From positions 22,123 through 86,122 of the IMG/VR virus record IMGVR_UViG_3300011013_000008: a DNA stretch of 64,000 nt. One strand, given 5' to 3'. Source of the stretch: a virus. Below are positions 16,452 to 25,364 of this stretch, piece by piece. The notes under the pieces were generated by a model. It was given only the letters and a program-made list of their open reading frames with translations, searched no databases and was not told where the DNA came from. The stretch's first letter is position 1, and the number at the start of each line of letters is the position of its first letter. The position numbers and the translations under genes are program-made.

Positions 16452-17384
16452 ATGAGTAAAGTTTTATTTAGTGCAGACTTACACATTAAGCTAGGTCAAC
16501 GCAATGTACCAAAAGATTGGCAAATAAATAGATTCAGACTATTATTCAAAGAGTTATTAGCTCTAGAGAAAAAAGTAGATTACCATGTAATAGGTGGAGA
16601 TATATATGATAGAGTTCCTACACTAGAGGAACAAGTTTTATTTGCTGAATATTTAGTACAAGTAAAAATACCAACTATAATTTTTAGTGGTAATCATGAG
16701 GCTAGTAAGAAAGGTAGAACTTTCTTTGAGGTTTTAAAGCCTATGTATGAAAGACTAAATCCTAATATAACAGTAGTAATAGGTACTGCTGAGCTCTTAG
16801 GTATGGATATAATACCATATGAAGATTTAAAAACATTTAAGCCTTCAGACTTTTCTAATGATATCCTACTAACACATGTTAGGGGTGCAATAGAACCACA
16901 TGTTAAACCAGAAATTGATCTAACTAAGTTTGATAGATGGAAAGTAGTATTTGCTGGAGATTTACACTCTCATTCTAATTGTCAAAGAAACATAGTTTAT
17001 CCAGGATCTCCTATGACTACAACCTTTCATAGAGGTAGTACTAAAACAGGAGTTATAATCTTTGATAGCGAAACTGGTGAATATGAATGGATACATCTAA
17101 AACTCCCACAACTAATCAGAAAAACTGTAGAATCTGAAGATGATATGGTTCCCACCGAATTTGATCACACCATTTATGAACTAACAGGAGACTTATCAAA
17201 CCTTGCTAAAGCTAATAAAGTTAATCCTTTATTAGATAAGAAAATAGTTAAGCGTAAAGTTGAAGCTACTTTAGATTTTTCTAATTTAGAGACTATAGAA
17301 GCAGAGTTAGTAGCATACCTAAAAAAGATAAAAGGAATAAAGAATACTGATAATATTAGTAGGAGATTTAATGATAATATTTAA
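16452..17384 (+). CDS. recombination nuclease subunit, SbcD/gp47-like phosphoesterase
   Basis: The chain opens with the metallophosphoesterase motif ADLHIKLG, followed by GGDIYDR, SGNHE, a TH motif (LLTHVRG) and GDLHSHS. This is the Mre11/SbcD/T4 gp47 (T5 D12) order. It partners the ATPase encoded by the overlapping gene at 17371 to process DNA ends during recombination-dependent replication. The ribosome-binding site is AATGAGGT. Confidence 0.92.
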   Translation: MSKVLFSADLHIKLGQRNVPKDWQINRFRLLFKELLALEKKVDYHVIGGDIYDRVPTLEEQVLFAEYLVQVKIPTIIFSGNHEASKKGRTFFEVLKPMYERLNPNITVVIGTAELLGMDIIPYEDLKTFKPSDFSNDILLTHVRGAIEPHVKPEIDLTKFDRWKVVFAGDLHSHSNCQRNIVYPGSPMTTTFHRGSTKTGVIIFDSETGEYEWIHLKLPQLIRKTVESEDDMVPTEFDHTIYELTGDLSNLAKANKVNPLLDKKIVKRKVEATLDFSNLETIEAELVAYLKKIKGIKNTDNISRRFNDNI

Positions 17385-19176
17385 AAGAATGCAATGGAGT
17401 AATTTCTTTAGTTATGGCAAGGATAATAGTATTGATTTCAATAAAACTACTGTAACTCAGTTACTGGGTCAAAACGGAGTAGGCAAAACTTCTATACCAA
17501 TAATTCTACAGGAAGTTCTTTATGGAAAGAATGTTAAGAAAATAGCTAAGGCTAAGTTATTCAATAGAAATATTGAAGCAAAGGAGATAAGTGCTAGTGT
17601 ATGGTTTTCTGTTGATGAAGTAGAGTATAAATTATCCTATTCTAGAAACGGCTCTAAAGTAGTATTAGTACTATTTAAAGACGAGGAGGATATTTCTTCT
17701 CACACTGCGCCGGCTACTTTGAAATCTATCGAAAACATTTTACGCATGGACTTTGATACTTTCTCACAATTAATTTATCAGAGCAGTAAATCTAGTTTAG
17801 AGTTTTTAACTTCTACGGATACACAAAGAAAGAAATTTCTAATTACTTTGTTCAATCTAGAAGCATATACTGAATTACACGAGGTATTTAAGAATAAATT
17901 AGGTAGTACTAATTTAGAGTTATCTAATGTGCAAGGTAAGTATGATATTATTAACGGATGGCTAGAAAAACATAGTAGTATTATTTTTAAGGAAATGGAT
18001 TTAAAGGAAGTACCGGAAGCTCCAGATACAGAAATTGCTGTGGTACATGAGTTAGAAAGTAAGAAAAACGATGCTACTAATATTAATAAGAGAATTAATA
18101 AGAATAACACATACAAAAGACAACTTGAAACTTTAGATAAGTCTATGTTACATAGTTCTCTTAAGAATCCAAGGGGTATAGCAACTGCTGAGGCCAATAA
18201 AATATCTTTGACAGCTATTAAAAATGAAAAACAAAAATTAATTAAAGTTCTAAGTGAAAAAAGCGATATATGTCCTACTTGTAAGCAATCAATAGATATA
18301 AGCGAAAGTAAAGAATTAGAGCAAAAGTATCGAGCGGAAATGCAAGATATTGAAAAAAATCTGAGTGACACTATCACAAATCTTAAATTTTTACATGAAG
18401 AACTAGATCATGATAATAAGATTAAAAAAGTAACTAATGAATTTGAGACTATTACTAATTTAATTGATGATGAAGTACCTGATACTCTTATAGATGTAGA
18501 AGATATTAATTCAAGTATTCAAGACTTACAAACTAAGATACTTAAAAGGCAGAAAGATATAAAAGAGATTCAAGAATATAATGTTAGTGCTACTGTTAAT
18601 AATACTAATAAACAAACTCATGAAAAACAATTAAAAGAATATTCAGATAGTCTTAAAGAGGAAATGAATAAGTTAGAAGAACTATTTACTGAAATAGAAG
18701 AGCTAGAAATTATTAAAGAGGCTCTGAGTACTAATGGTATAGTTTCCTATAAACTAGAATATTTAACTAAAGATTTAGAGATTGTTATAAATGAATACCT
18801 AGAGGAATTATCTAGAGGACAGTTTCAGTTAAGTTTTGCTTTAAAAGGAGATAAACTTAACATAGATGTTTATGACTATGATAGTATAATTAGTATTAAT
18901 GAATTATCTGAAGGTGAATTAGCAAAAATTAATGTATCTACTCTATTAGCAATAAGAAGACTAATGCAAAGTTTATCTAATACAAAACTTAATGTATTAT
19001 TTCTAGATGAAATAATGGGTGTATTAGATGATATAGGTAGAGAAGATTTAATAACTGTATTACTTAGTGAGAGTAGCTTAAATACTTTTCTAGTAACACA
19101 TTCTTATACACATCCTTTAGTACCAAAACTAACTATTACTAAAGAAGATAGAATTAGCAGGATAACTGATGAATAA
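17371..19176 (+). CDS. recombination nuclease ATPase subunit, SbcC/gp46-like
   Basis: Walker A GQNGVGKT lies at 33-40, a long coiled coil is interrupted by the zinc hook CPTC at 301-304, the ABC signature LSEGE lies at 512-516, and Walker B NVLFLDE follows. At 601 residues it matches phage gp46/D13 proteins. Overlap of 14 bp with the nuclease subunit gene implies coupled synthesis of the complex. Confidence 0.93.
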   Translation: MIIFKRMQWSNFFSYGKDNSIDFNKTTVTQLLGQNGVGKTSIPIILQEVLYGKNVKKIAKAKLFNRNIEAKEISASVWFSVDEVEYKLSYSRNGSKVVLVLFKDEEDISSHTAPATLKSIENILRMDFDTFSQLIYQSSKSSLEFLTSTDTQRKKFLITLFNLEAYTELHEVFKNKLGSTNLELSNVQGKYDIINGWLEKHSSIIFKEMDLKEVPEAPDTEIAVVHELESKKNDATNINKRINKNNTYKRQLETLDKSMLHSSLKNPRGIATAEANKISLTAIKNEKQKLIKVLSEKSDICPTCKQSIDISESKELEQKYRAEMQDIEKNLSDTITNLKFLHEELDHDNKIKKVTNEFETITNLIDDEVPDTLIDVEDINSSIQDLQTKILKRQKDIKEIQEYNVSATVNNTNKQTHEKQLKEYSDSLKEEMNKLEELFTEIEELEIIKEALSTNGIVSYKLEYLTKDLEIVINEYLEELSRGQFQLSFALKGDKLNIDVYDYDSIISINELSEGELAKINVSTLLAIRRLMQSLSNTKLNVLFLDEIMGVLDDIGREDLITVLLSESSLNTFLVTHSYTHPLVPKLTITKEDRISRITDE

Positions 19177-19357
19177 CCAGTATGAAGATATTTTAGAAGT
19201 AATTAGCGAAGGCTGGGTAGAACATTTACCAGCAGAACAAGTAATGCAAAAGTGTGAAGTATTAGGCTATAGTAAACCAACCAGAGAGGAAGTAATACAT
19301 CAATATGAGAAGCTAGATGACACATTGACAAATTTTATGCAGAGAGGAGGTATGTAA
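19169..19357 (+). CDS. hypothetical protein (62 aa)
   Basis: ATG 19169 overlaps the end of the ATPase gene and its own stop overlaps the next start, so it is embedded in the operon. The product is acidic and helical (EDILEVISEGWVEHLPAEQV). No family is recognised. Confidence 0.6.
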   Translation: MNNQYEDILEVISEGWVEHLPAEQVMQKCEVLGYSKPTREEVIHQYEKLDDTLTNFMQRGGM

Positions 19358-19815
19358 TGGCAGTAGATTCTAGACAAAAAGGGGCTAGAGCAGAGGCTGC
19401 GTTAGTAAAGTTATTAATTGCAGATACAGGATTTACTTGGAAGCGCACTCCAGGATCTGGTGCATTGCATGCAGATCATTTATTAAAAGGAGATTGTTAT
19501 ATTCCTGGTGAACATAATCTGTTTGTTATAGAAATAAAACATTATAAAGATTGTCATTTAACCTGTAACTTACTAACAGATAAGAATCCACAGTTATTAA
19601 TTTGGTGGGAACAAGCAAAAAGACAAGGTGTACAGGTTAGTAAAAAACCTATTCTATTTTTTAAACATGATAGAAGTAAGTGGTTTGTAGCACTAAGAAA
19701 ACAAGATGCTATACTACCTAAGAAGTATTTACACTATATGCCGGAAGATTTAGTGATTTGTACTTACGATCAATTTAAAACGTATATAATGCCAGAGGTA
19801 GAATTTATAAAATGA
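19357..19815 (+). CDS. PD-(D/E)XK nuclease, probable Holliday junction resolvase
   Basis: The N-terminus has the Hjc-like GARAEAALVKLL helix followed by RTPGSGAL, an aspartate at about residue 37, and the catalytic EIKHYK. The 152-residue size and position among recombination nucleases fit an archaeal-type Holliday junction resolvase. AGAGAGGAGG precedes ATG 19357. Confidence 0.7.
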   Translation: MAVDSRQKGARAEAALVKLLIADTGFTWKRTPGSGALHADHLLKGDCYIPGEHNLFVIEIKHYKDCHLTCNLLTDKNPQLLIWWEQAKRQGVQVSKKPILFFKHDRSKWFVALRKQDAILPKKYLHYMPEDLVICTYDQFKTYIMPEVEFIK

Positions 19816-20651
19816 GTAAAAGTTTTAGTAGTACAATGCCAGAAGAAGGTAATAATTTAATGATAGTAGATGGTTTCAACTTAGCATTTAGATATAAACA
19901 TGCTAAGAAAAGAAACTTTGCAGTAGAATATTTAAATACTATTGGTAGTTTTGCTAATAGTTATTCTGCATCTGATGTTATAATTCTTTCTGATGGTGGC
20001 TCTGAATATAGAAAACGTATCTATTCTGATTACAAAGGGGATAGAAAAAGAATGCGAGCTAATCAGAGTAAAGAAGAAGCTCAAGAATTTGAGGACTTTA
20101 TGCAAGATTGGAAGTTAGCTTTTGATTTATGCTCTAGTAATTATAGTGGTATTCAATATATCGGCGTAGAAGCTGATGACATTGCTGCCTATATTGCAAC
20201 TAGAAAAGAAGTTCTAGATAAGTACGACCACATATGGTTGCTATCAACTGATAGAGACTGGGATTTACTTATAACTGATAAAGTATCTAGATTTTCTTAT
20301 AGAACTAGAAAGGAAACAACACTAGAGAACTGGAATGAACACTATGATTATTCCCCAGAAGAACATATTAGTGTTAAAGCTTTACAAGGAGATAAATCAG
20401 ACTCTATTCCTGGCGTTGCCGGAATCGGAGAGAAAAGAGCAGCAGCTTTAGTAAAAGAATATGGTTCAGTATATGATATTTATACTAGACTACCGATAAA
20501 TGATAAAAGAGTATTTATGCAAAACTTAAATGCTTTCGGAGATCAACTATTATTAAATTGTAGACTAATGGATTTAGTTGAATATAGCGAAGAAGCTATA
20601 GGAGATAATATAGATGATCTTAATAATAAAATCGAGGATTTATGTCAATAA
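19812..20651 (+). CDS. 5'-3' exonuclease / flap endonuclease
   Basis: Characteristic motifs are VDGFNLAFR near the N-terminus, a cluster of acidic residues EADDIAAYIA and STDRDWDLL, and the H3TH element GDKSDSIPGVAGIGEKRA. This is the T5 D15 / Pol I 5' nuclease family and complements the polymerase, which lacks this domain. It overlaps the preceding gene by four bases and nrdA by ten. Confidence 0.92.
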   Translation: MSKSFSSTMPEEGNNLMIVDGFNLAFRYKHAKKRNFAVEYLNTIGSFANSYSASDVIILSDGGSEYRKRIYSDYKGDRKRMRANQSKEEAQEFEDFMQDWKLAFDLCSSNYSGIQYIGVEADDIAAYIATRKEVLDKYDHIWLLSTDRDWDLLITDKVSRFSYRTRKETTLENWNEHYDYSPEEHISVKALQGDKSDSIPGVAGIGEKRAAALVKEYGSVYDIYTRLPINDKRVFMQNLNAFGDQLLLNCRLMDLVEYSEEAIGDNIDDLNNKIEDLCQ

Positions 20652-22456
20652 TAGATTATAGTAGAGATGAGAGATTAACAGACTTTGCTAAAGCAACCCT
20701 AAAGGATAGATATTTATTAGATACAGAAACATCCCCACAAGAAGGGTTTCTAAGAGCCTGTAGAGCTTGGGCTAGTAATGAAGCACATGCAGAAAGATTA
20801 TATGATTATGTTAGTAAAGGATGGTTTTCTTTTTCTACACCAAAACTAAGTAATGCTCCAGTAAGACTAGCTTTCGCAGAGAAATGGGAAGATAACTGGG
20901 ATGCAGAGTTATTTGAAGATACAAAAATAGGATTACCTATTAGTTGTTTTCTTAACTATGTTCCAGATTCTAGAGGAGGTCTAGGAGAACATTATACAGA
21001 GAATATTTGGTTAGCTTCTAATGGTGGAGGAATTGGTGGATATTGGGGTACAGTTCGATCAGACGGGACGTCAACGTCCCACGGATCAGAATCCACAGGT
21101 TCTATACCTTTCATGAAGATCGTTGACAGCCAAATGTTAGCCTTCTCCCAGGGCAAGACTCGCAGAGGGTCATATGCGGTCTATCAGGATATTAGTCACC
21201 CAGAGGTTCTAGAGTTTTTAGATATTAGAAAACCAACATCTGGAGATATTAATCGTAAGTGTTTAAACCTGCATCATGGAATTAATATAACTAATAAATT
21301 TATGCGTTTAGTGGATTTAGCTTCTAGCGAAGAAAATATTGATGATTCTTGGGATTTAATTGATCCACATACTAATAAAGTTGTTTCTACAATTAGTGCA
21401 AAAATATTATGGCAACGTATTCTAGAGAATAGAGTTAGTACTGGTGAACCCTATATAACATTTATTGATACAATAAATGAAGCTTTACCTGCGAGCCAGA
21501 AGAAACTGGGTTTAACCGTTAAACAGTCCAATTTATGCACAGAGATTGTACTGGTTACTTCCCCAAAAAGAACTGCAGTATGTGCATTATCTAGTGTTAA
21601 TACTTACTTTTTTGATGAGTGGAAAAATAATATAGACTTTATTCCTGATTTAGTAGAAATGATTGATAATGGCCTAGAATATTTTATTCATAATGCTCCT
21701 GAAGAAATGTGGAGAGCGGTAAATTCTGCCAAAGCAGAAAGAAGTATAGGACTAGGACAATTAGGATTTCATAGTTTACTTCAGAAGAAAGGTATTCCAT
21801 TTGAAAGTGCTCTTGCAACTTCTTTAAATAGACAAATTGCGAAGCATATCTATGAAGAAGCGATAGCCTCCTCTTCCGTGTTAGCGGAAGAAAGAGGCGA
21901 GCCTTCGGATATGGAGGGCACAGGTCGTCGAAATGCTCACTTAATAGCAATCGCTCCAAATGCTAGCTCCGCTATTATAGCCGGAGTATCTCCTAGTATT
22001 GAACTAATTGTTAGTAATATTTTTACACAAAAGACTTTAAGTGGTTCTTTTACTGTAAAGAACAAAGAATTAGAAAAACTACTAGAAGAAAAGTATGATA
22101 AAAATACTAGAGAAATATGGAAGCAAATATTAGGTGATAATGGTTCTGTACGTAGTCTTGAGTTTTTAACAGATTATGAGAAGGATATATTTAAAACTGC
22201 ACAGGAAGTAGACCAGAGATGGATTATAGATCATGCAGGAGATAGACAACCTTATATATGTCAAGCACAGTCAATAAATATATTTGTACCAGCAAATGTA
22301 GATATTTTATATTTACACAAGATACATATGAGAGCATGGAAACATGGATTAAAATCATTATACTACTGTAGATCAAATACACTACAGAGAGCTGATATAA
22401 TCAGTAAAATAGAGAGGGTTAAATTAGATGACGAAGAATGTCTTAGCTGCCAATAA
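20642..22456 (+). CDS. nrdA: class Ia ribonucleotide reductase, large subunit
   Basis: Recognisable elements include SCFLNYVPDS, the GGGIGG loop, TGSIPFMKIVDSQ and the catalytic NLCTE at 297-301. A C-terminal CLSC pair fits the redox-active tail. At 604 residues it lacks the N-terminal ATP-cone of cellular enzymes, as in some phage versions. It reduces ribonucleotides to deoxyribonucleotides with the small subunit encoded next. Bases 21050-21190 and 21860-21915 are GC-richer than the rest and contain hairpins. Confidence 0.95.
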   Translation: MSIIDYSRDERLTDFAKATLKDRYLLDTETSPQEGFLRACRAWASNEAHAERLYDYVSKGWFSFSTPKLSNAPVRLAFAEKWEDNWDAELFEDTKIGLPISCFLNYVPDSRGGLGEHYTENIWLASNGGGIGGYWGTVRSDGTSTSHGSESTGSIPFMKIVDSQMLAFSQGKTRRGSYAVYQDISHPEVLEFLDIRKPTSGDINRKCLNLHHGINITNKFMRLVDLASSEENIDDSWDLIDPHTNKVVSTISAKILWQRILENRVSTGEPYITFIDTINEALPASQKKLGLTVKQSNLCTEIVLVTSPKRTAVCALSSVNTYFFDEWKNNIDFIPDLVEMIDNGLEYFIHNAPEEMWRAVNSAKAERSIGLGQLGFHSLLQKKGIPFESALATSLNRQIAKHIYEEAIASSSVLAEERGEPSDMEGTGRRNAHLIAIAPNASSAIIAGVSPSIELIVSNIFTQKTLSGSFTVKNKELEKLLEEKYDKNTREIWKQILGDNGSVRSLEFLTDYEKDIFKTAQEVDQRWIIDHAGDRQPYICQAQSINIFVPANVDILYLHKIHMRAWKHGLKSLYYCRSNTLQRADIISKIERVKLDDEECLSCQ

Positions 22457-23414
22457 AGGAATATTAGGTACTAGAACAGAGTATAAGCCTTTTCAGTATG
22501 AATGGGCATTTGATTACTATCAGATGCAAAATAAGATACATTGGATTCCTGAAGAAGTATTATTGCATGAAGATATAAAAGATTGGAATTTGAGATTATC
22601 AGACGATGATAAAGCCTTATTACAAGACTTGTTTATGCTCTTTACACAGAGCGATGTTGATGTAGCAAAAGGTTATGTTGAGAATTACATGCCATGGTTC
22701 AAATTACCAGAACTAAGAATGATGATGCTATCTATAGGTAATACAGAAGCCATTCATCAGCATGCTTATGCTTATTTGATTGATACTTTAGGTTTTGAAG
22801 AGTCAATTTATTCTGCTTTTAATGATTATAAAGTTATGGTAGATAAGCATGAATATGTAACGCAGTATAAAGTAACTGATATACCATCATTAATGAAGTC
22901 GCTAGCAGTATATAGCGGATTTACTGAAGGATTGCATTTATTTTCTAGTTTTGCTATTTTACTTAATTTTTCTAGATTTAATAGAATGAAGGGAATGGGA
23001 CAGATTGTCACTTGGTCTATCCGTGATGAAGAACTACATATTGAAGCTATGACTAAAGTATTCAGAACTCTAGTAAAAGAAAATATTCAATACTGGACAG
23101 ATGATTTCAAAAAAGAAATCTATGATATTTGTAGAACTATGGTTAAGCTAGAAGATGCTTTTATTGATAATGCTTTTAAAGACTATAAGATTGAAGGTAT
23201 TACAGCAGAGGAAGCTAAGTCTTATATTAGATTTATCGCGGATAGACGCTTATTGCAGTTAGGTCTAAAAACTAATTATGATATGAGGGAAAGTCCTTTG
23301 GATTGGATGGAAGATATGTTAAGTGGTATTGAGCATACAAACTTTTTTGAGAATAGAGCTACAGAATACTCTAAGGGAGCTATGACTGGTAGTTGGCAGG
23401 ATGTTTGGAAATGA
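22428..23414 (+). CDS. nrdB: class Ia ribonucleotide reductase, small subunit
   Basis: The 328-residue protein has the di-iron ligand motifs of R2: a conserved EAIHQHAY segment, a DEELHIEAM segment and the surrounding helices, with the EWAFDYY start typical of the family. It provides the tyrosyl radical for NrdA. The gene overlaps nrdA by 29 bp and is the last gene of the plus-strand block. Confidence 0.95.
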   Translation: MTKNVLAANKGILGTRTEYKPFQYEWAFDYYQMQNKIHWIPEEVLLHEDIKDWNLRLSDDDKALLQDLFMLFTQSDVDVAKGYVENYMPWFKLPELRMMMLSIGNTEAIHQHAYAYLIDTLGFEESIYSAFNDYKVMVDKHEYVTQYKVTDIPSLMKSLAVYSGFTEGLHLFSSFAILLNFSRFNRMKGMGQIVTWSIRDEELHIEAMTKVFRTLVKENIQYWTDDFKKEIYDICRTMVKLEDAFIDNAFKDYKIEGITAEEAKSYIRFIADRRLLQLGLKTNYDMRESPLDWMEDMLSGIEHTNFFENRATEYSKGAMTGSWQDVWK

Positions 23415-23450
23415 ATAAGTTGGATACAGGAACTGGCTAACTTAGTAGAG

Positions 23451-23480
23451 AAGGAAGAGTAGTAACTACTCTTCCTTTTT
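23451..23480 (+). terminator. intrinsic terminator closing the replication operon
   Basis: A 12-13 bp stem (AAGGAAGAGTAG against CTACTCTTCCTT) is followed by a T run. The downstream arm is also the last codons and stop of the convergent spanin gene, so the two operons share this DNA. Confidence 0.85.
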
Positions 23481-23750
23481 TATTGCCTGTAATAAGTTAA
23501 GCAACTCTTTAATATAACCTTCTAGTGTTATTTTTGTAGCTACATAGGCTTTGCCTATAGTAGCATAGTCGGTTCTATTTTGTTCTACTAATAAATCAGT
23601 AGGTAAGACAGGTTCGGGTGGTATATCAAATTTAGGTATTTGATATACAGGTACATCAACATACTTAGTTTTATATACTATTTGTGGCTTTGGCTTAGGA
23701 CAGCCAACGAGGAAACTACTAATTAGTAGTACTAATATTAATCGCTTCAT
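23466..23750 (-). CDS. outer-membrane spanin lipoprotein (Rz1-like)
   Basis: The N-terminus MKRLILVLLISSFLVGC is a lipoprotein signal with a lipobox ending at cysteine 17. A proline-rich stretch follows (PKPKPQ to PPEPVLPTD). This is the Rz1 pattern. The gene overlaps the upstream Rz-like gene by 32 bp in another frame. With its partner it would fuse inner and outer membranes in the last step of lysis. Confidence 0.8.
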   Translation of the reverse strand: MKRLILVLLISSFLVGCPKPKPQIVYKTKYVDVPVYQIPKFDIPPEPVLPTDLLVEQNRTDYATIGKAYVATKITLEGYIKELLNLLQAIKKEE

Positions 23751-24093
23751 CTAACATCCACTCCATTGTATCAGTACAACCTTCTAGTTGTTTTTTATTA
23801 ATTGAATTAAGTTGCTTGGACACATTACTCTTTAGTTTAACATTTTCAGTGCTAGCTTTACTTAATTTACTATTAGTATCTTCTAACTTTCTATTAAAGT
23901 TATCTATAATAGAATTTTGATGAGTAATAGCTTGTTTTAAATTTTCAGCAGAAGCTTCACAGATAGTAAGTTGAGCTTTTGCCATTCCTAGTGCATTATC
24001 TTTATCACTAATTACACCATTAAGATAAAAGACATACCCTGACATAGTTAATAAAACTACGCCAAGGATAGCAGATATATATTTACTAATCAT
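23719..24093 (-). CDS. inner-membrane spanin (Rz-like)
   Basis: One N-terminal transmembrane segment (ISAILGVVLLTMSGYVFYL) is followed by a long periplasmic coiled coil rich in N, S, K and L. The 124-residue length and overlap with the lipoprotein gene match two-component spanins. It acts after the endolysin. Confidence 0.8.
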   Translation of the reverse strand: MISKYISAILGVVLLTMSGYVFYLNGVISDKDNALGMAKAQLTICEASAENLKQAITHQNSIIDNFNRKLEDTNSKLSKASTENVKLKSNVSKQLNSINKKQLEGCTDTMEWMLDEAINISTTN

Positions 24094-24117
24094 CTTTCTC
24101 AGTATCTATAAAAATAC

Positions 24118-24543
24118 TCATCTGCTTAATATCTCCCAATGTGGTAAGTCATCAAAGGATTGATCTGAAAAATCTCCATCACCATCCCAATCTCCTCCCC
24201 ATCTTACTTTTATTCCAAGTTGAACAGCAGTACATTTAACATAACCAGCAAAATGATAAAATCTAGCAATTGCTTTCTGTCTTTCTTTTTTAGTACCTGT
24301 ATTACCCCAATTAATTGGATAAGGTGATACATCAACTGCTTCACTAAGATAAGAATTATGCTTAGAGTTAGGCCACTGTACTTTTGATCTTTTAGTAGAA
24401 TAAGCGTATTGTTGGTCTATCTTACTTCTATGCCCTTGTAATATAGTACAATCATAATACTTAATTACAGTATTAAATAAATCCTGTAATTCAGGAACAC
24501 AAGTATCTAATCTATCCTTAGATGTTTTACTAAAGTTACTCAT
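24118..24543 (-). CDS. endolysin, L-alanyl-D-glutamate peptidase (M15/VanY type, T5-like)
   Basis: The zinc-binding motifs SKHNSYLSEAVDV and DLPHWE are present, as is the GHRS segment. GDWDGDGDFSD resembles the calcium-binding loop that regulates the T5 endolysin. At 141 residues it is close to T5 Lys (137). No signal peptide is present, so export needs a holin. It lies between a two-TM membrane protein and the spanins. Confidence 0.9.
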   Translation of the reverse strand: MSNFSKTSKDRLDTCVPELQDLFNTVIKYYDCTILQGHRSKIDQQYAYSTKRSKVQWPNSKHNSYLSEAVDVSPYPINWGNTGTKKERQKAIARFYHFAGYVKCTAVQLGIKVRWGGDWDGDGDFSDQSFDDLPHWEILSR

Positions 24544-24878
24544 TTTTTACAATGTACCCCCCTGTAATCATGCCTATCTAGGTATCGGCATATTTCTACA
24601 CCGAGCTTATTTCTAAGGCTACCTTTAGGCTCTTCGTATTTGTATCTAGTTACTCTATTTGTAACTAGATCCTTCCAAGACTTAGATGGCCCACCTATAA
24701 AAGGCATAAAGATAAAATACTTATCTAGCAGCCAGTCTAGGGCTACAAATACAACTTCTAGAGGATATAGTAAATACTCAAATTTAGTATCTTGTAACTT
24801 AGCCATTAAGCTCATTAAAATTGGAAAGGTTACTAGCAGAGTTACTGCTAGTAGAAGGAAGTATAAAAATATATTCAT
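24540..24878 (-). CDS. membrane protein, holin candidate
   Basis: Two hydrophobic segments occupy about residues 3-25 and 36-60. A conserved-looking cytoplasmic tail (SKSWKDLVTNRVTRYK) with two cysteines follows. The gene overlaps the endolysin start by four bases, which suggests a lysis role. The long soluble tail is atypical for a holin, so the assignment is tentative. Confidence 0.5.
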   Translation of the reverse strand: MNIFLYFLLLAVTLLVTFPILMSLMAKLQDTKFEYLLYPLEVVFVALDWLLDKYFIFMPFIGGPSKSWKDLVTNRVTRYKYEEPKGSLRNKLGVEICRYLDRHDYRGVHCKK

Positions 24879-24890
24879 TAATTTCTCCTA

Positions 24891-25364
24891 TTATGGATTA
24901 AAGTTATCTGCAAGAGTTCCATTTATCTCCGCCTGATTACTTGCGTCCCTTATTGTTTTTATTTGAGACCAGATAGACTTAATGACATCGGACTCCGCTT
25001 GCTCAGTGACGGTAAGTGCTGCGCCAGTGGCTATCTTGTTTGTTAGCTCCAGCTCTCTAGCAATCATGTTTCGCTGCTTAACTTCATCTGCTATTGCTAA
25101 TATTGCAGATGAGGCTTTAGACTTAATTTTAGCTACTCTTAATTCTTCTATAGTATTTGCTTCTTCTATAGTATAGTCAAAAGAACTCATTAATGCATCT
25201 AGAGTTGCTTGATCTATACCTTGAACATCTAAATTGAAGACTGTAAGATCTGGTTCACCATTTACTTCAGGATGACTTGTATATAAATCTTCTGTACGAA
25301 CACCTAAATAATTAGCTAATAACTGTAAGTTAATATTAACTGGAAAATTATTTATTATACTCAT
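24891..25364 (-). CDS. putative tail fibre assembly-like protein
   Basis: The gene directly follows the tail-tip gene and overlaps its end by four bases. The C-terminal half (ADEVKQRNMIARELELTNK) resembles the helical region of phage tail fibre chaperones. The N-terminus is not diagnostic. It may assist folding of the tail-tip C-terminus. Confidence 0.45.
   Translation of the reverse strand: MSIINNFPVNINLQLLANYLGVRTEDLYTSHPEVNGEPDLTVFNLDVQGIDQATLDALMSSFDYTIEEANTIEELRVAKIKSKASSAILAIADEVKQRNMIARELELTNKIATGAALTVTEQAESDVIKSIWSQIKTIRDASNQAEINGTLADNFNP

Noticed and set aside
17778-18377. 199-residue minus-strand frame opposite the SbcC-like gene
   Set aside because: It lies wholly within the coiled-coil coding part of a certain gene, has low-complexity Ser/Leu composition and no ribosome-binding site.
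20642-22456. Intron or intein in nrdA near the GC-rich patches
   Set aside because: The reading frame is continuous, the length is normal for a phage large subunit without ATP-cone, and no splice motifs are visible.
23451-23480. Attachment site at the convergent junction
   Set aside because: The inverted repeat has the shape and T run of a terminator, and no integrase gene is present in the window.
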